From Streptomyces sp. NBC_00442 (GTDB lineage Bacteria > Actinomycetota > Actinomycetes > Streptomycetales > Streptomycetaceae), in NCBI RefSeq assembly GCF_036014195.1, contig NZ_CP107918.1, positions 2,790,001 to 2,854,000 of the forward strand: a DNA stretch of 64,000 nt. Reading direction: 5' to 3'. Under the pieces are notes generated by a model, which was not told the DNA's origin, ran no database searches, and saw only the letters and a list, made by a program, of their open reading frames with translations. Shown here in pieces: positions 42,221 to 52,266 of the stretch (position 1 is the first letter of the stretch; every line of letters begins with the position of its first letter). The translations under genes were made by a program, and so were the position numbers.

Positions 42221-43465
42221 ATGCCCGCAGACCTCGCCGTCATCGGACTCGGCCACCTGGGCCTGCCCCTCGCCCAAGCCGCCGTCGCCGCCGGCATCCA
42301 GACCGTCGGCCACGACACCGATCCACACGCCGTCGCCGAACTCACCGCGGGGCGCACCCCCGTCGACGGCTCGCTCACCCCCGCCGATCTGCGCCGCATG
42401 CTCGCGGGAGGCTTCCGCGCCACGTCCGACCCCGCCGAACTGGGCCGGGTCCGTACCGCCGTCATCTGCGCCCCCACCACCCTGGGCGCCGACCGCACCC
42501 TCGACCTCGGCGCGGTGGGCGACGCCGCCCGCGCGCTGGCCGGCCGGCTGCGGCCGCACACCACCGTCATCCTGGAATCGGCCGGATACCCCGGAACCAC
42601 CGAGGAATTCCTGCGCCCGCTCCTCGAAGAGGGCTCGGGCCTGCGGGCCGGGCGGGACTTCCACCTCGCCTGCTCCCCGAGCCGCATCGACCCCGGCAAC
42701 CGCACCCACAGCTTCGCCGCGACCCCCAAGGTCATCGGCGGGCTCACCCCGGCCTGCACGGAATCCGCCGCCGCGTTCTACGGCCGCCTCACCGACAAGG
42801 TGGTGCGCGCCCGGGGGCTGCGCGAGGCCGAGATGTCCAAGCTGCTCGAAACCAACTTCCGGCACGTCAACATCGCCCTGGTCAACGAAATGGCCGTGCT
42901 CTGCCACGACATGGGCGTCGACCTCTGGGACGTCATCCGCTGCTCAGAGACCAAGCCGTTCGGCTTCCAGGCCTTCCGGCCGGGCCCCGGCGTCGGCGGT
43001 CACGGCATCCCGCTCGACCCGGCCCCGCTGCCCTACGCGGGCCTGCGCATGGTGGGCCTCGCCCGCGAGATCAACGCGCACATGCCCAGCTACGTGATCC
43101 AGCGTTCCACCACGCTCCTGAACGAGCACGGCAAATCGGCCCGCGGCGCCCGTGTCCTGCTCCTCGGCGTGACCTACAAGCCGGACTCCGCCGACCAGGA
43201 GGGCTCCCCCGCCCGCGAGATCGCCGGGCGCCTGATGGACCTGGGCGCACAGATCACCTACCACGACCCCCACGTGCCGACCTGGCGTGTCCGCGACCAG
43301 CCGGTGCCGCGCGCCGACTCGCTCTACGAGGCCGCCGCCCACGCCGATCTGACGGTGCTGCTCCAGCACCACCGCACCTACGACCTCCAGGGCCTCGCGG
43401 TCAAGGCGCAGCTCCTCCTGGACACCCGTGGCGCGACTCCGGCGGGAGCCGCGCACCGGCTGTGA
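42221..43465 (+). CDS. Nucleotide-sugar dehydrogenase homologue lacking the catalytic Cys
   Basis: This 414-residue protein belongs to the UDP-glucose/GDP-mannose/UDP-ManNAc dehydrogenase family. It has the NAD motif VIGLGHLGLPLAQA at the N-terminus, the central helical region EAEMSKLLETNFRHVNIALVNEM with the conserved Lys, and a C-terminal nucleotide-sugar domain (LLLGVTYKPDSADQEGSP). The active-site motif normally reads GGHC; here it is GGHG (Gly near 262, codon GGC). Without that Cys the second oxidation through a thioester should fail. It may do only the first oxidation, have another role, or be inactive. Purine-rich GGAAAGGA precedes ATG 42221. It is monocistronic. Confidence 0.85.
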   Translation: MPADLAVIGLGHLGLPLAQAAVAAGIQTVGHDTDPHAVAELTAGRTPVDGSLTPADLRRMLAGGFRATSDPAELGRVRTAVICAPTTLGADRTLDLGAVGDAARALAGRLRPHTTVILESAGYPGTTEEFLRPLLEEGSGLRAGRDFHLACSPSRIDPGNRTHSFAATPKVIGGLTPACTESAAAFYGRLTDKVVRARGLREAEMSKLLETNFRHVNIALVNEMAVLCHDMGVDLWDVIRCSETKPFGFQAFRPGPGVGGHGIPLDPAPLPYAGLRMVGLAREINAHMPSYVIQRSTTLLNEHGKSARGARVLLLGVTYKPDSADQEGSPAREIAGRLMDLGAQITYHDPHVPTWRVRDQPVPRADSLYEAAAHADLTVLLQHHRTYDLQGLAVKAQLLLDTRGATPAGAAHRL

Positions 43466-43515
43466 TTCCGGTGCGGTCCCAGTGTGATCTCGGTGCGGTT
43501 CCAGTGTGATCCCAG
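43461..43515. repeat. 22-bp tandem repeats beginning at a stop codon
   Basis: TGTGATTCCGGTGCGG and following bases (43461-43482) recur at 43483-43504 with two changes, and a third partial copy runs to 43515. The first copy contains the TGA stop of the dehydrogenase-like gene, and each further copy also carries TGA. Confidence 0.9.
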
Positions 43516-43622
43516 CGCTTATTTATCCCCTACGTGCACGCGGACGCGGCTGTTACTCTTCGGGGCCGCTCAATCGCACAGTCGTGCGCTTGTCCATGTT
43601 TGTTTCCAGGGGGAACGCGAAG

Positions 43623-44138
43623 ATGAGCCAGTCCTTTCCGCCGCCGCAGCAGCAGCCGCAGCCCGGCCCGTACGACCAGGGCCAGCCGCCGCAGGCCGGC
43701 TTCGGCTACCCGGCGGCGCCGCCGGCCGCTCCGGTGCGGAACAACTTCGCGCTCGGCCTGATCGCCGCGATCGTCGCCGCTGTCGTCACCGCCGGCATCT
43801 ACGGCGCGATCATCGGCGCCACCAAGCATGAGATCGGCTATGCGGCCGTGGCGGTCGGCTTCGTCGTCGGCTTCGCCACCGGCAAGCTGGGCGGCCGCAA
43901 CCCCGCCCTGCCCGTCCTCGGCGCCGTGCTCTCGCTGATCGCCGTCTACTTCGGCCAGCTCCTGGGCGAGGCGATCATCATCTCCAAGCAGCTCCCGTTG
44001 AGCGTCACGGAGCTGTTCACCCAGCACTTCAGCGACCTCAACCACGTCTGGAAGGACGACGCCGACCCGCTCACCTTCCTCTTCTTCCTGATCGCGGCCG
44101 TCGCCGCCTTCTCGGGCGCCAAGAAGGCTTCCGCCTGA
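43623..44138 (+). CDS. Small membrane protein with Gln/Pro-rich N-terminus
   Basis: This 171-residue protein has a cytoplasmic tail rich in Gln, Pro and Gly (FPPPQQQPQPGPYDQGQPP) and then four membrane helices (FALGLIAAIVAAVVTAGIYG through FLFFLIAAVAAFSGA). Such tails are common on small Streptomyces membrane proteins of unknown role. ATG 43623 has a GGGGGAA ribosome site upstream; the frame opens earlier but without support. It ends before a strong bidirectional terminator. Confidence 0.75.
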   Translation: MSQSFPPPQQQPQPGPYDQGQPPQAGFGYPAAPPAAPVRNNFALGLIAAIVAAVVTAGIYGAIIGATKHEIGYAAVAVGFVVGFATGKLGGRNPALPVLGAVLSLIAVYFGQLLGEAIIISKQLPLSVTELFTQHFSDLNHVWKDDADPLTFLFFLIAAVAAFSGAKKASA

Positions 44139-44170
44139 GCATTGCGTCGAACGCACGCGAACACGAACAT

Positions 44171-44213
44171 GCCGAAGGGGCCCGGATCGTCAATCGATCC
44201 GGGCCCCTTCGGC
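44171..44213. terminator. 19-bp perfect stem, bidirectional terminator
   Basis: GCCGAAGGGGCCCGGATCG (44171-44189) pairs exactly with 44195-44213 across a TCAAT loop. It separates the convergent small membrane protein gene and guaB3, 12 bases beyond the guaB3 stop. Confidence 0.9.
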
Positions 44214-44224
44214 GTGTACGGGAT

Positions 44225-45349
44225 TCAGCGCTTGTGCTGCGCGTCCGCCACCGTGACCTCGACCCGCTGGAACTCCTTGAGTTCGCTGTAGCCGGTCGTC
44301 GCCATCGAGCGGCGCAGGGCGCCGAACAGGTTCATCGAGCCGTCCGGGGTGTGCGAGGGACCGGTGAGGATCTCCTCGGTGGTGCCCACGATGCCCAGGT
44401 CGACTAGCTTGCCGCGCGGCACGTCCTCGTGGACGGCCTCCATGCCCCAGTGGTGGCCGTGGCCCGGCGCGTCGGTCGCGCGGGCCAGCGGGGAGCCCAT
44501 CATCACCGCATCGGCGCCACACGCGACGGCCTTGGGGATGTCGCCCGACCAGCCCACGCCGCCGTCCGCGATGACGTGCACGTAGCGGCCGCCGGACTCG
44601 TCCATGTAGTCGCGGCGGGCCGCGGCGACATCGGCGACGGCGGTGGCCATCGGAACCTGGATGCCCAGGACGTTGCGCGTGGTGTGCGCGGCGCCGCCGC
44701 CGAAGCCCACCAGGACGCCGGCCGCGCCGGTGCGCATCAGGTGCAGGGCCGCCGTGTAGGTGGCGCAGCCGCCCACGATGACCGGAACGTCCAGCTCGTA
44801 GATGAACTGCTTCAGGTTGAGCGGCTCGGCCGCACCCGAGACGTGCTCGGCCGAGACGGTGGTGCCGCGGATGACGAAGATGTCGACCCCCGCGTCCACG
44901 ACCGCCTTGGAGAACTGGGCGGTGCGCTGCGGGGAGAGCGCGGCGGCGGTGACGACACCGGAGTCGCGCACCTCCTTGATGCGCTGCCCGATCAGCTCTT
45001 CCTTGATGGGCGCCGCGTAGATCTCCTGGAGGCGGCGGCTCGCGGTCGCCTCGTCGAGATCGGCGATCTCGTCGAGCAGCGGCTGCGGGTCCTCGTACCG
45101 GGTCCACAGACCCTCGAGGTTGAGCACGCCGAGGCCGCCGAGCTCACCGATGCGGATCGCCGTCTTCGGCGAGACCACGGAGTCCATGGGGGCGGCCAGG
45201 AAGGGCAGCTCGAAACGGTAGGCGTCGATCTGCCAGGCGATCGAGACCTCCTTCGGGTCCCGGGTACGCCGGCTCGGGACGATGGCGATGTCGTCGAACG
45301 CGTACGCCCTGCGGCCGCGCTTGCCGCGCCCGATCTCGATCTCAGTCAC
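44225..45349 (-). CDS. guaB3: GuaB3 family IMP dehydrogenase-related protein
   Basis: This 374-residue beta-barrel protein is of the IMPDH/GMP reductase superfamily but lacks CBS domains, as is usual for GuaB3. It keeps the phosphate-binding HVIADGGVGWSGDIPKA and the flap-like C-terminal region. The catalytic loop that reads GSICTTR in true IMP dehydrogenase is GGAAHTTR here, so the nucleophilic Cys is missing. The actinobacterial GuaB3 branch has had no firm activity assigned, as far as I recall. GTG 45349 is the start. It lies just downstream of guaB, as in Mycobacterium, and is probably co-transcribed. Confidence 0.93.
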   Translation of the reverse strand: MTEIEIGRGKRGRRAYAFDDIAIVPSRRTRDPKEVSIAWQIDAYRFELPFLAAPMDSVVSPKTAIRIGELGGLGVLNLEGLWTRYEDPQPLLDEIADLDEATASRRLQEIYAAPIKEELIGQRIKEVRDSGVVTAAALSPQRTAQFSKAVVDAGVDIFVIRGTTVSAEHVSGAAEPLNLKQFIYELDVPVIVGGCATYTAALHLMRTGAAGVLVGFGGGAAHTTRNVLGIQVPMATAVADVAAARRDYMDESGGRYVHVIADGGVGWSGDIPKAVACGADAVMMGSPLARATDAPGHGHHWGMEAVHEDVPRGKLVDLGIVGTTEEILTGPSHTPDGSMNLFGALRRSMATTGYSELKEFQRVEVTVADAQHKR

Positions 45350-45456
45350 GTTGTGTGGGCCTTTCCCTCTACGTCTGCATGCTCCAGTATCCCCGACACA
45401 CGGGCGAGGGGCGGCCCCGGGAACTCCGGGACCGCCCCTCGGGCGTTCTGCGGGCG

Positions 45457-47842
<2,386 letters not shown>

Positions 47843-48006
47843 CCCCTGCACCCCCCTCCCGCTCGACCGACCTGTCCCCGAGGAACTCCACACCTACAAG
47901 GATGCGGCATCGCGGCGGAAGCAACACCTACTGCTGCCGTTCGCGGGGCGACCGGGCCCGTCCGCCGGGTGGCGGACGGGGCTCCGACCGGCTGTCTCAC
48001 CTGCCG

Positions 48007-48618
48007 TCAGCGCACCAGGCCCCAGCGGAAACCGAGCGCGACGGCGTGCGCGCGGTCCGAGGCGCCGAGCTTCTTGAAGAGCCGCCGGGCGTGCGTCTTG
48101 ACCGTGTCCTCCGAGAGGAAGAGCTCGCGGCCGATCTCGGCGTTGGAGCGTCCGTGGCTCATGCCTTCGAGCACCTGGATCTCCCGCGCGGTGAGCGTGG
48201 GCGCCGCGCCCATCTCGGCCGACCGCAGTCTGCGCGGGGCGAGCCGCCACGTCGGGTCGGCGAGCGCCTGGGTGACGGTCGCGCGCAGTTCGGCACGCGA
48301 GGCGTCCTTGTGCAGGTAGCCGCGGGCGCCGGCGGCGACCGCGAGCGCGACCCCGTCGAGGTCCTCGGCGACCGTGAGCATGATGATCCGGGCACCCGGA
48401 TCCGCGGACAGCAGCCGACGGACGGTCTCCACGCCGCCCAGACCGGGCATGCGTACGTCCATCAGAATCAGATCCGAGCGGTCGGCACCCCAGCGGCGGA
48501 GGACTTCCTCGCCGTTGGCCGCCGTCGTCACACGCTCGACGCCGGGCACGGTCGCAACCGCGCGGCGGAGCGCCTCGCGGGCAAGCGGGGAGTCGTCGCA
48601 GACGAGGACTGATGTCAT
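48007..48618 (-). CDS. bldM: Developmental response regulator BldM
   Basis: This 203-residue atypical NarL/FixJ-family regulator is required for aerial growth and sporulation. BldM acts as a homodimer early and as a heterodimer with WhiI later. The receiver domain (VLVCDDSPLAREAL, LILMDVRMPG, LHKDASRAEL) is followed by a LuxR helix-turn-helix (LTAREIQVLEGMSHGRSNAEIGRELFLS). Length equals the known protein. ATG 48618 has GGAGGG upstream. A promoter matching sigma-BldN lies about 125 bases upstream. It is divergent from whiD. Confidence 0.95.
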   Translation of the reverse strand: MTSVLVCDDSPLAREALRRAVATVPGVERVTTAANGEEVLRRWGADRSDLILMDVRMPGLGGVETVRRLLSADPGARIIMLTVAEDLDGVALAVAAGARGYLHKDASRAELRATVTQALADPTWRLAPRRLRSAEMGAAPTLTAREIQVLEGMSHGRSNAEIGRELFLSEDTVKTHARRLFKKLGASDRAHAVALGFRWGLVR

Positions 48619-49046
48619 GGCCGCCCTCCGCAGCTGATGCGCGTCACCTTGAGCCTCCAGGCTGGGTACATGGGTCACCTGAGCGATTGGCGCTCTCGGA
48701 CACTTGCCCGAGCGCTTGTTCTTTCAATCGCCTCCGCACTCTCAACGACGGTCACTCGAAAGAGTTACGGGTCCGGCGGGCACGTTCGGCACTCTACGTG
48801 AGGAAGCGTGCACACAGGAGAGTGTGGCGCGCCGCGGGCCCAGGTTTTGCTGCTATGCCCCATTTAGCGGCTTTTCTTCACTTTTGCTGGTGTCTGTGGC
48901 TACATTCCCAATGAGTCATATTTACATCTACTTACACAGGAGATGTACCTTCGTCGGTACGTACGTGTTCGGATGAGCCCTCGCGCGCACCCGTCCCGTA
49001 CTGGCCCGCCCATCCGCCTCAGCACGGTTTCAAGGGGACAAGAGCA
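48619..49046. promoter_or_regulatory. Divergent bldM-whiD control region
   Basis: This 428-base region is unusually A+T-rich at about 48850-48950. It holds the bldM promoter, the 10-mer AGTCATATTT (48914-48923) also found upstream of 42221, and an inverted repeat GTACC/GGTAC near whiD. No small gene is convincing here. Confidence 0.7.
48742..48769 (-). promoter_or_regulatory. Sigma-BldN-type promoter of bldM
   Basis: On the minus strand CGTAAC (48769-48764) and CGTTGA (48747-48742) are separated by 16 bases. As I recall it, this matches the sigma-BldN consensus, and bldM is an established direct target of that ECF sigma factor. Transcription would start near 48735, giving a leader of about 115 bases. 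Confidence 0.8.
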
Positions 49047-49376
49047 ATGGCAGATTTCTCCCGCCTTCCCGGACCCAACGCCGATCTGTGGGACTGGCAG
49101 CTACTAGCGGCCTGCCGTGGAGTCGACAGCTCGCTCTTCTTCCACCCGGAGGGGGAACGCGGCGCGGCGCGGAGTGCGCGCGAGAGTTCGGCGAAAGAGG
49201 TGTGCATGCGCTGCCCGGTCCGGGCGCAGTGCGCGGCCCACGCCCTCGCCGTACGAGAGCCCTACGGAGTCTGGGGAGGGCTCACCGAGGACGAGCGCGA
49301 AGAGCTCATGGGCCGGGCGCGCAACCGCCTGGTGTCGGCCGCGGCTCCCATGGCGGGCGGCATGGAGGCGCCTTGA
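49047..49376 (+). CDS. whiD: WhiB-like iron-sulfur regulator WhiD
   Basis: This 109-residue Wbl protein is needed for late sporulation. Four Cys bind a [4Fe-4S] cluster: C23, C53, C56 and C62 (AACRG and CMRCPVRAQC). The conserved GVWGG turn (YGVWGGLTEDEREEL) and a basic C-terminal segment follow. WhiD is known to bind region 4 of the principal sigma factor HrdB. The sequence is very close to S. coelicolor WhiD as I recall it. AAGGGG precedes ATG 49047. Confidence 0.95.
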   Translation: MADFSRLPGPNADLWDWQLLAACRGVDSSLFFHPEGERGAARSARESSAKEVCMRCPVRAQCAAHALAVREPYGVWGGLTEDEREELMGRARNRLVSAAAPMAGGMEAP

Positions 49377-49455
49377 CGGCTCGCGGAGCGAACCGGATCA
49401 GAAGAAACGTTCCTGCGCCGTTTGGCCCAGCGCCGCCCACCAAGTGACGGCTTGA

Positions 49456-49505
49456 GGCCGCATCCCCGGGCCGCATCCCGGGCCGCGTTCCCGTGGCCGC
49501 GCGCC
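49456..49505. repeat. 12-13-bp tandem repeats downstream of the LysR gene
   Basis: Four imperfect units of the type GGCCGCATCCCCG run from 49456 to about 49505, beginning 10 bases after the LysR stop. They lie in the convergent gap between whiD and the LysR gene. Confidence 0.75.
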
Positions 49506-49515
49506 ACGGCGGCGG

Positions 49516-50409
49516 CTAGTCGCGCGACGCGGCCCTCGCCAACTGGTCCAGGGTGGCCTCGACGGCCGGGACCCGGGCCAGGTCGGGCAGCGTGAGCGCG
49601 ACGATCTCCCGCTCGACGGCGGGCTCGACGGTGACCGTACGCGCACCCTTGGGCCGTACGGACTCGATGGCGAGCTCCGGCATCACCGCGACCCCCAGGC
49701 CTGCGCCCACGAGCCCGATCACCGCCGGATAGTCGTCGGTCGCGAAGTCGATCCGCGGCGTGAAGCCGGACTCCTCGCAGACCTCCACCAGTTGACGGCG
49801 GCAGCGCGGGCAGCCCGCGATCCAGGACTCCTCCGCAAGGTCCCCGATGGCGACGGCCCCGGCCTCGGCCAGCGGATGCCCCTGCGGGACCAGGCCGACC
49901 AGCCGGTCGACGAGGAGCGGGCGCACCACCAGGTCGTCCCACTCGGTGGCGTTCGAGCCGTAGCGGAAGGCGAGCGCGATGTCGCAGTCGCCCTCGCGCA
50001 GCATCTCCACGGAGCGCGGCGGTTCGGCCTCCACCAGGGAGACCCGGGTGCCCGGGTGGGCGGCGCGCAGCGCGGCGAGCGCGGTCGGCACGAGCGTGGA
50101 GGAGCCGCTCGGGAAGGAGACCAGGCGCACCCGGCCGGCGCGCAGGCCGGCGATGGCCGCGACCTCCTCCTCGGCCGCGGTCAGCCCGGCCAGGATGCCG
50201 GAGGCGTGCCGGACCAGGACCTCGCCGGCCTGGGTCAGACGCATCTCGCGGCCGGTGCGGATGAGCAGGGGGGTCCCCGTGGAGGATTCGAGGGCCTTCA
50301 TCTGCTGGCTGACAGCGGGCTGGGTGCAGCCCAGCTCGCGGGCCGCCGCCGAGAAGGAACCGGTGGCGGCGACGGCGCGCAGGACGCGGAGATGACGGGC
50401 CTCGATCAT
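49516..50409 (-). CDS. LysR-family transcriptional regulator
   Basis: This 297-residue protein has a winged helix-turn-helix (IEARHLRVLRAVAATGSFSAA, then LGCTQPAVSQQMKALE) and a substrate-binding effector domain from about residue 90. The ligand is unknown. The start ATG 50409 lacks a ribosome site, but TATGCT (50421-50416 on the coding strand) is exactly six bases upstream, suggesting a leaderless mRNA. It is divergent from the MOSC gene, which it may regulate, as LysR proteins often control the gene facing them. Confidence 0.88.
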   Translation of the reverse strand: MIEARHLRVLRAVAATGSFSAAARELGCTQPAVSQQMKALESSTGTPLLIRTGREMRLTQAGEVLVRHASGILAGLTAAEEEVAAIAGLRAGRVRLVSFPSGSSTLVPTALAALRAAHPGTRVSLVEAEPPRSVEMLREGDCDIALAFRYGSNATEWDDLVVRPLLVDRLVGLVPQGHPLAEAGAVAIGDLAEESWIAGCPRCRRQLVEVCEESGFTPRIDFATDDYPAVIGLVGAGLGVAVMPELAIESVRPKGARTVTVEPAVEREIVALTLPDLARVPAVEATLDQLARAASRD

Positions 50410-50477
50410 TCTTCGAGCATAAGCGCATTTTGGAGTCATCGAGAAAAATTCGATCGCGTCTTTGAGTTCGATTCGGC

Positions 50478-50483
50478 TAGCGT
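50478..50483 (+). promoter_or_regulatory. -10 element of a leaderless MOSC transcript
   Basis: TAGCGT ends six bases before the ATG at 50490, so transcription should begin at the start codon. No ribosome site is present. A -35 hexamer is not obvious, which would fit activation by the divergent LysR protein. Confidence 0.5.
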
Positions 50484-50489
50484 TCCGCC

Positions 50490-51158
50490 ATGGAGCTTCT
50501 GTCTGTGAACGTGGGCCGCGCGAGGGCCGCCGCCTACACCGATGCCGAGAGCGGCCGCACGGGCGTGGACAAACGCCCGGTGAACACCGCCGTCCGGGTG
50601 TTCGCGCCCGGCCCGCGCGGCGTGGGCGCCAGCGGCGTGGAGGGCGACGACGTCTGCGATCTGCGCTTTCACGGCGGCGACCACCAGGCCGTCTACGCCT
50701 ATGCCCGCGAGGATCTGGACGCCTGGGAGAAGGAGCTCGGCCGCGCACTGCCCAACGGCTCGTTCGGCGAGAACCTCACCACGTCCGGCGTCGACGTGAA
50801 CGACGCCCGGATCGGCGAGCGCTGGCGGGTGGGGCGCTCCGCGGTCCTGGAGGTCGCCTCCGGACGCATCCCCTGCCGTACGTTCGCGGGCTGGCTCGAT
50901 CAGAAGGGCTGGGTCCGGCGCTTCACACAGGCGGCGGTGCCCGGCGCGTACTTCCGGGTGATCCAGCCGGGCGAGATCCAGGCGGGTGATCCGGTCGAGG
51001 TGATCGAACGACCGGATCACGAAGTTTCGGTCGCCTTCTGGTTCCGTGCGTTCACGACGGAACGGACGCTGATGCCGCGCGTTCTCGCGGCGGGCGACGC
51101 CCTGGAGCCCGATGCGCACGACATGGTGCGGACATACCTCGCGAAGCACGGTTCCTAG
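50490..51158 (+). CDS. MOSC-domain protein (YiiM-like)
   Basis: This 222-residue protein consists of a MOSC domain, the fold used by molybdenum cofactor sulfurases and by YiiM/YuaD proteins that reduce N-hydroxylated compounds. It shows DDVCDLRFHGGDHQAVYAY, NGSFGENLTTSG and the conserved Cys in GRIPCRTFAGWL, the expected cofactor ligand. The C-terminal helical part is typical of YiiM proteins. Electron donors and substrate are unknown. Tandem repeats start immediately at the stop codon. Confidence 0.87.
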   Translation: MELLSVNVGRARAAAYTDAESGRTGVDKRPVNTAVRVFAPGPRGVGASGVEGDDVCDLRFHGGDHQAVYAYAREDLDAWEKELGRALPNGSFGENLTTSGVDVNDARIGERWRVGRSAVLEVASGRIPCRTFAGWLDQKGWVRRFTQAAVPGAYFRVIQPGEIQAGDPVEVIERPDHEVSVAFWFRAFTTERTLMPRVLAAGDALEPDAHDMVRTYLAKHGS

Positions 51159-51224
51159 CGGGTTCTCGGCGGGTTCTCGGCGGGCTCCCGGCGAGTTCCC
51201 GGCGAGGTCGCGGCGGGTTCCCGG
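51159..51224. repeat. Six 11-bp tandem repeats following the MOSC gene stop
   Basis: Starting with the base after the TAG at 51156-51158, the unit CGGGTTCTCGG is repeated six times (51159, 51170, 51181, 51192, 51203 and 51214). The first two copies are identical, and the others have one to three changes. The last codons of the gene (GGTTCCTAG) resemble the unit. Confidence 0.92.
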
Positions 51225-51422
51225 CAGGAAGCGGCGCTTCGGGTCCGGCTCGGGGCGGCCGGAGCCCCGGCGAACCGGTGCGGAGCGGTGAAGACCTGCC
51301 GGAGGGATCGGTCACGGCCCGTGAAGACCGGCGAAGAAGCGCCGCTATTGCGGCAGTTCATGGCGGTCGACACCAGTTCGGCGGCGGGGCGGGGCCGGTC
51401 ATCGGGCGCTGAGCGGGGGCAT

Positions 51423-51428
51423 TAACGT
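51423..51428 (+). promoter_or_regulatory. -10 element of a leaderless SDR transcript
   Basis: TAACGT lies six bases before the ATG at 51435 and there is no ribosome site, so a leaderless transcript is likely. Confidence 0.5.
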
Positions 51429-51434
51429 GCGCCT

Positions 51435-52208
51435 ATGACGACTGCACTGATTACGGGAGCGACGGCCGGCATCGGTGCCGCGTTCGCGCGGCGCCTCGCG
51501 GCCGATGGGCACGATCTGGTGCTGGTGGCCCGGGACGGCAAGCGGCTGAGCGAGCAGGCCACCGAACTGCACGACCGGCACGGCATCGAGGCCGAGGTGC
51601 TGAGCGCCGACCTGTCCACGGAGGACGGCATCGCCGCGGTCGAGGAGCGGCTCTCCCAGCCCCGCCGGCCGGTCGATCTCCTGGTCAACAACGCCGGGTT
51701 CGGCAACAAGGGCCGCTATCTCGAAGTGCCCATGGCGGACGAGCTGACCATGGTGAAGGTACACATCGAGGCGGTCCTGCGGCTGACCTCGGCGGCGACC
51801 GCTTCCATGCGCGAGCGCGGCCGCGGCGGAGTCGTCAACGTGGCGTCGGTCGCGGCGTTCGTACCGCGCGGCACCTATGGCGCGTCCAAGGCGTGGGTCG
51901 TGCAGTTCACCCAGGGCGCGGCCCGGGACCTGGCCGGGACCGGCGTGCGGCTCATGGCGCTGTGCCCCGGGTTCGTGCGGACCGAGTTCCACCAGCGGGC
52001 CGGCATGGGCACCGACAACATCCCGGGCTGGATGTGGCTGGACGCCGACAAGCTGGTGGCCGCCGCCCTCACCGACCTCGCGCGCGGCAAGTCGCTCTCG
52101 ATCCCCGACCCGCGCTACAAGGCGCTCATGGGCGCGGTGAAGCTGGCGCCGCGCGGCCTGCTCGGCGGGATCACCTCCAAGACGGGCCGCAAGTACGGCC
52201 CCCAGTAA
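51435..52208 (+). CDS. Short-chain dehydrogenase/reductase
   Basis: This 257-residue classical SDR has the cofactor motif TGATAGIG at residues 8-15, NNAGFG, a Ser in VNVASVAAF and the catalytic Tyr-Lys pair in YGASK. The Arg after the second strand (VARDGKRL) suggests NADP preference. Substrate specificity cannot be read from sequence; related proteins are annotated as generic oxidoreductases. It is convergent with the DUF2264 gene, and the gap between them contains a degenerate duplication. Confidence 0.9.
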   Translation: MTTALITGATAGIGAAFARRLAADGHDLVLVARDGKRLSEQATELHDRHGIEAEVLSADLSTEDGIAAVEERLSQPRRPVDLLVNNAGFGNKGRYLEVPMADELTMVKVHIEAVLRLTSAATASMRERGRGGVVNVASVAAFVPRGTYGASKAWVVQFTQGAARDLAGTGVRLMALCPGFVRTEFHQRAGMGTDNIPGWMWLDADKLVAAALTDLARGKSLSIPDPRYKALMGAVKLAPRGLLGGITSKTGRKYGPQ

Positions 52209-52266
52209 GCCGCGCGACAACCCGGCCTGGTCCCACCCGGGAGGCCGCGCGGCACCCCGCGTGGTC
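52209..52266. repeat. Degenerate duplication between convergent SDR and DUF2264 genes
   Basis: The gap contains two similar segments of about 30 bases beginning GCCGCGCG (near 52211 and 52244) that share blocks such as TGGTCCCACCCG and TGGTCTCACCCG. It fills the whole space between the two stop codons. Confidence 0.55.

Noticed and set aside
48704..48976. Open frame of 90 codons in the bldM-whiD gap
   Set aside because: It crosses the sigma-BldN promoter and an A+T-rich control region and has no ribosome site or Streptomyces codon bias.
50462..50482. GTTCGATTC resembling a tRNA T-arm
   Set aside because: No acceptor, D or anticodon stems can be formed around it; it lies in the LysR-MOSC promoter region.
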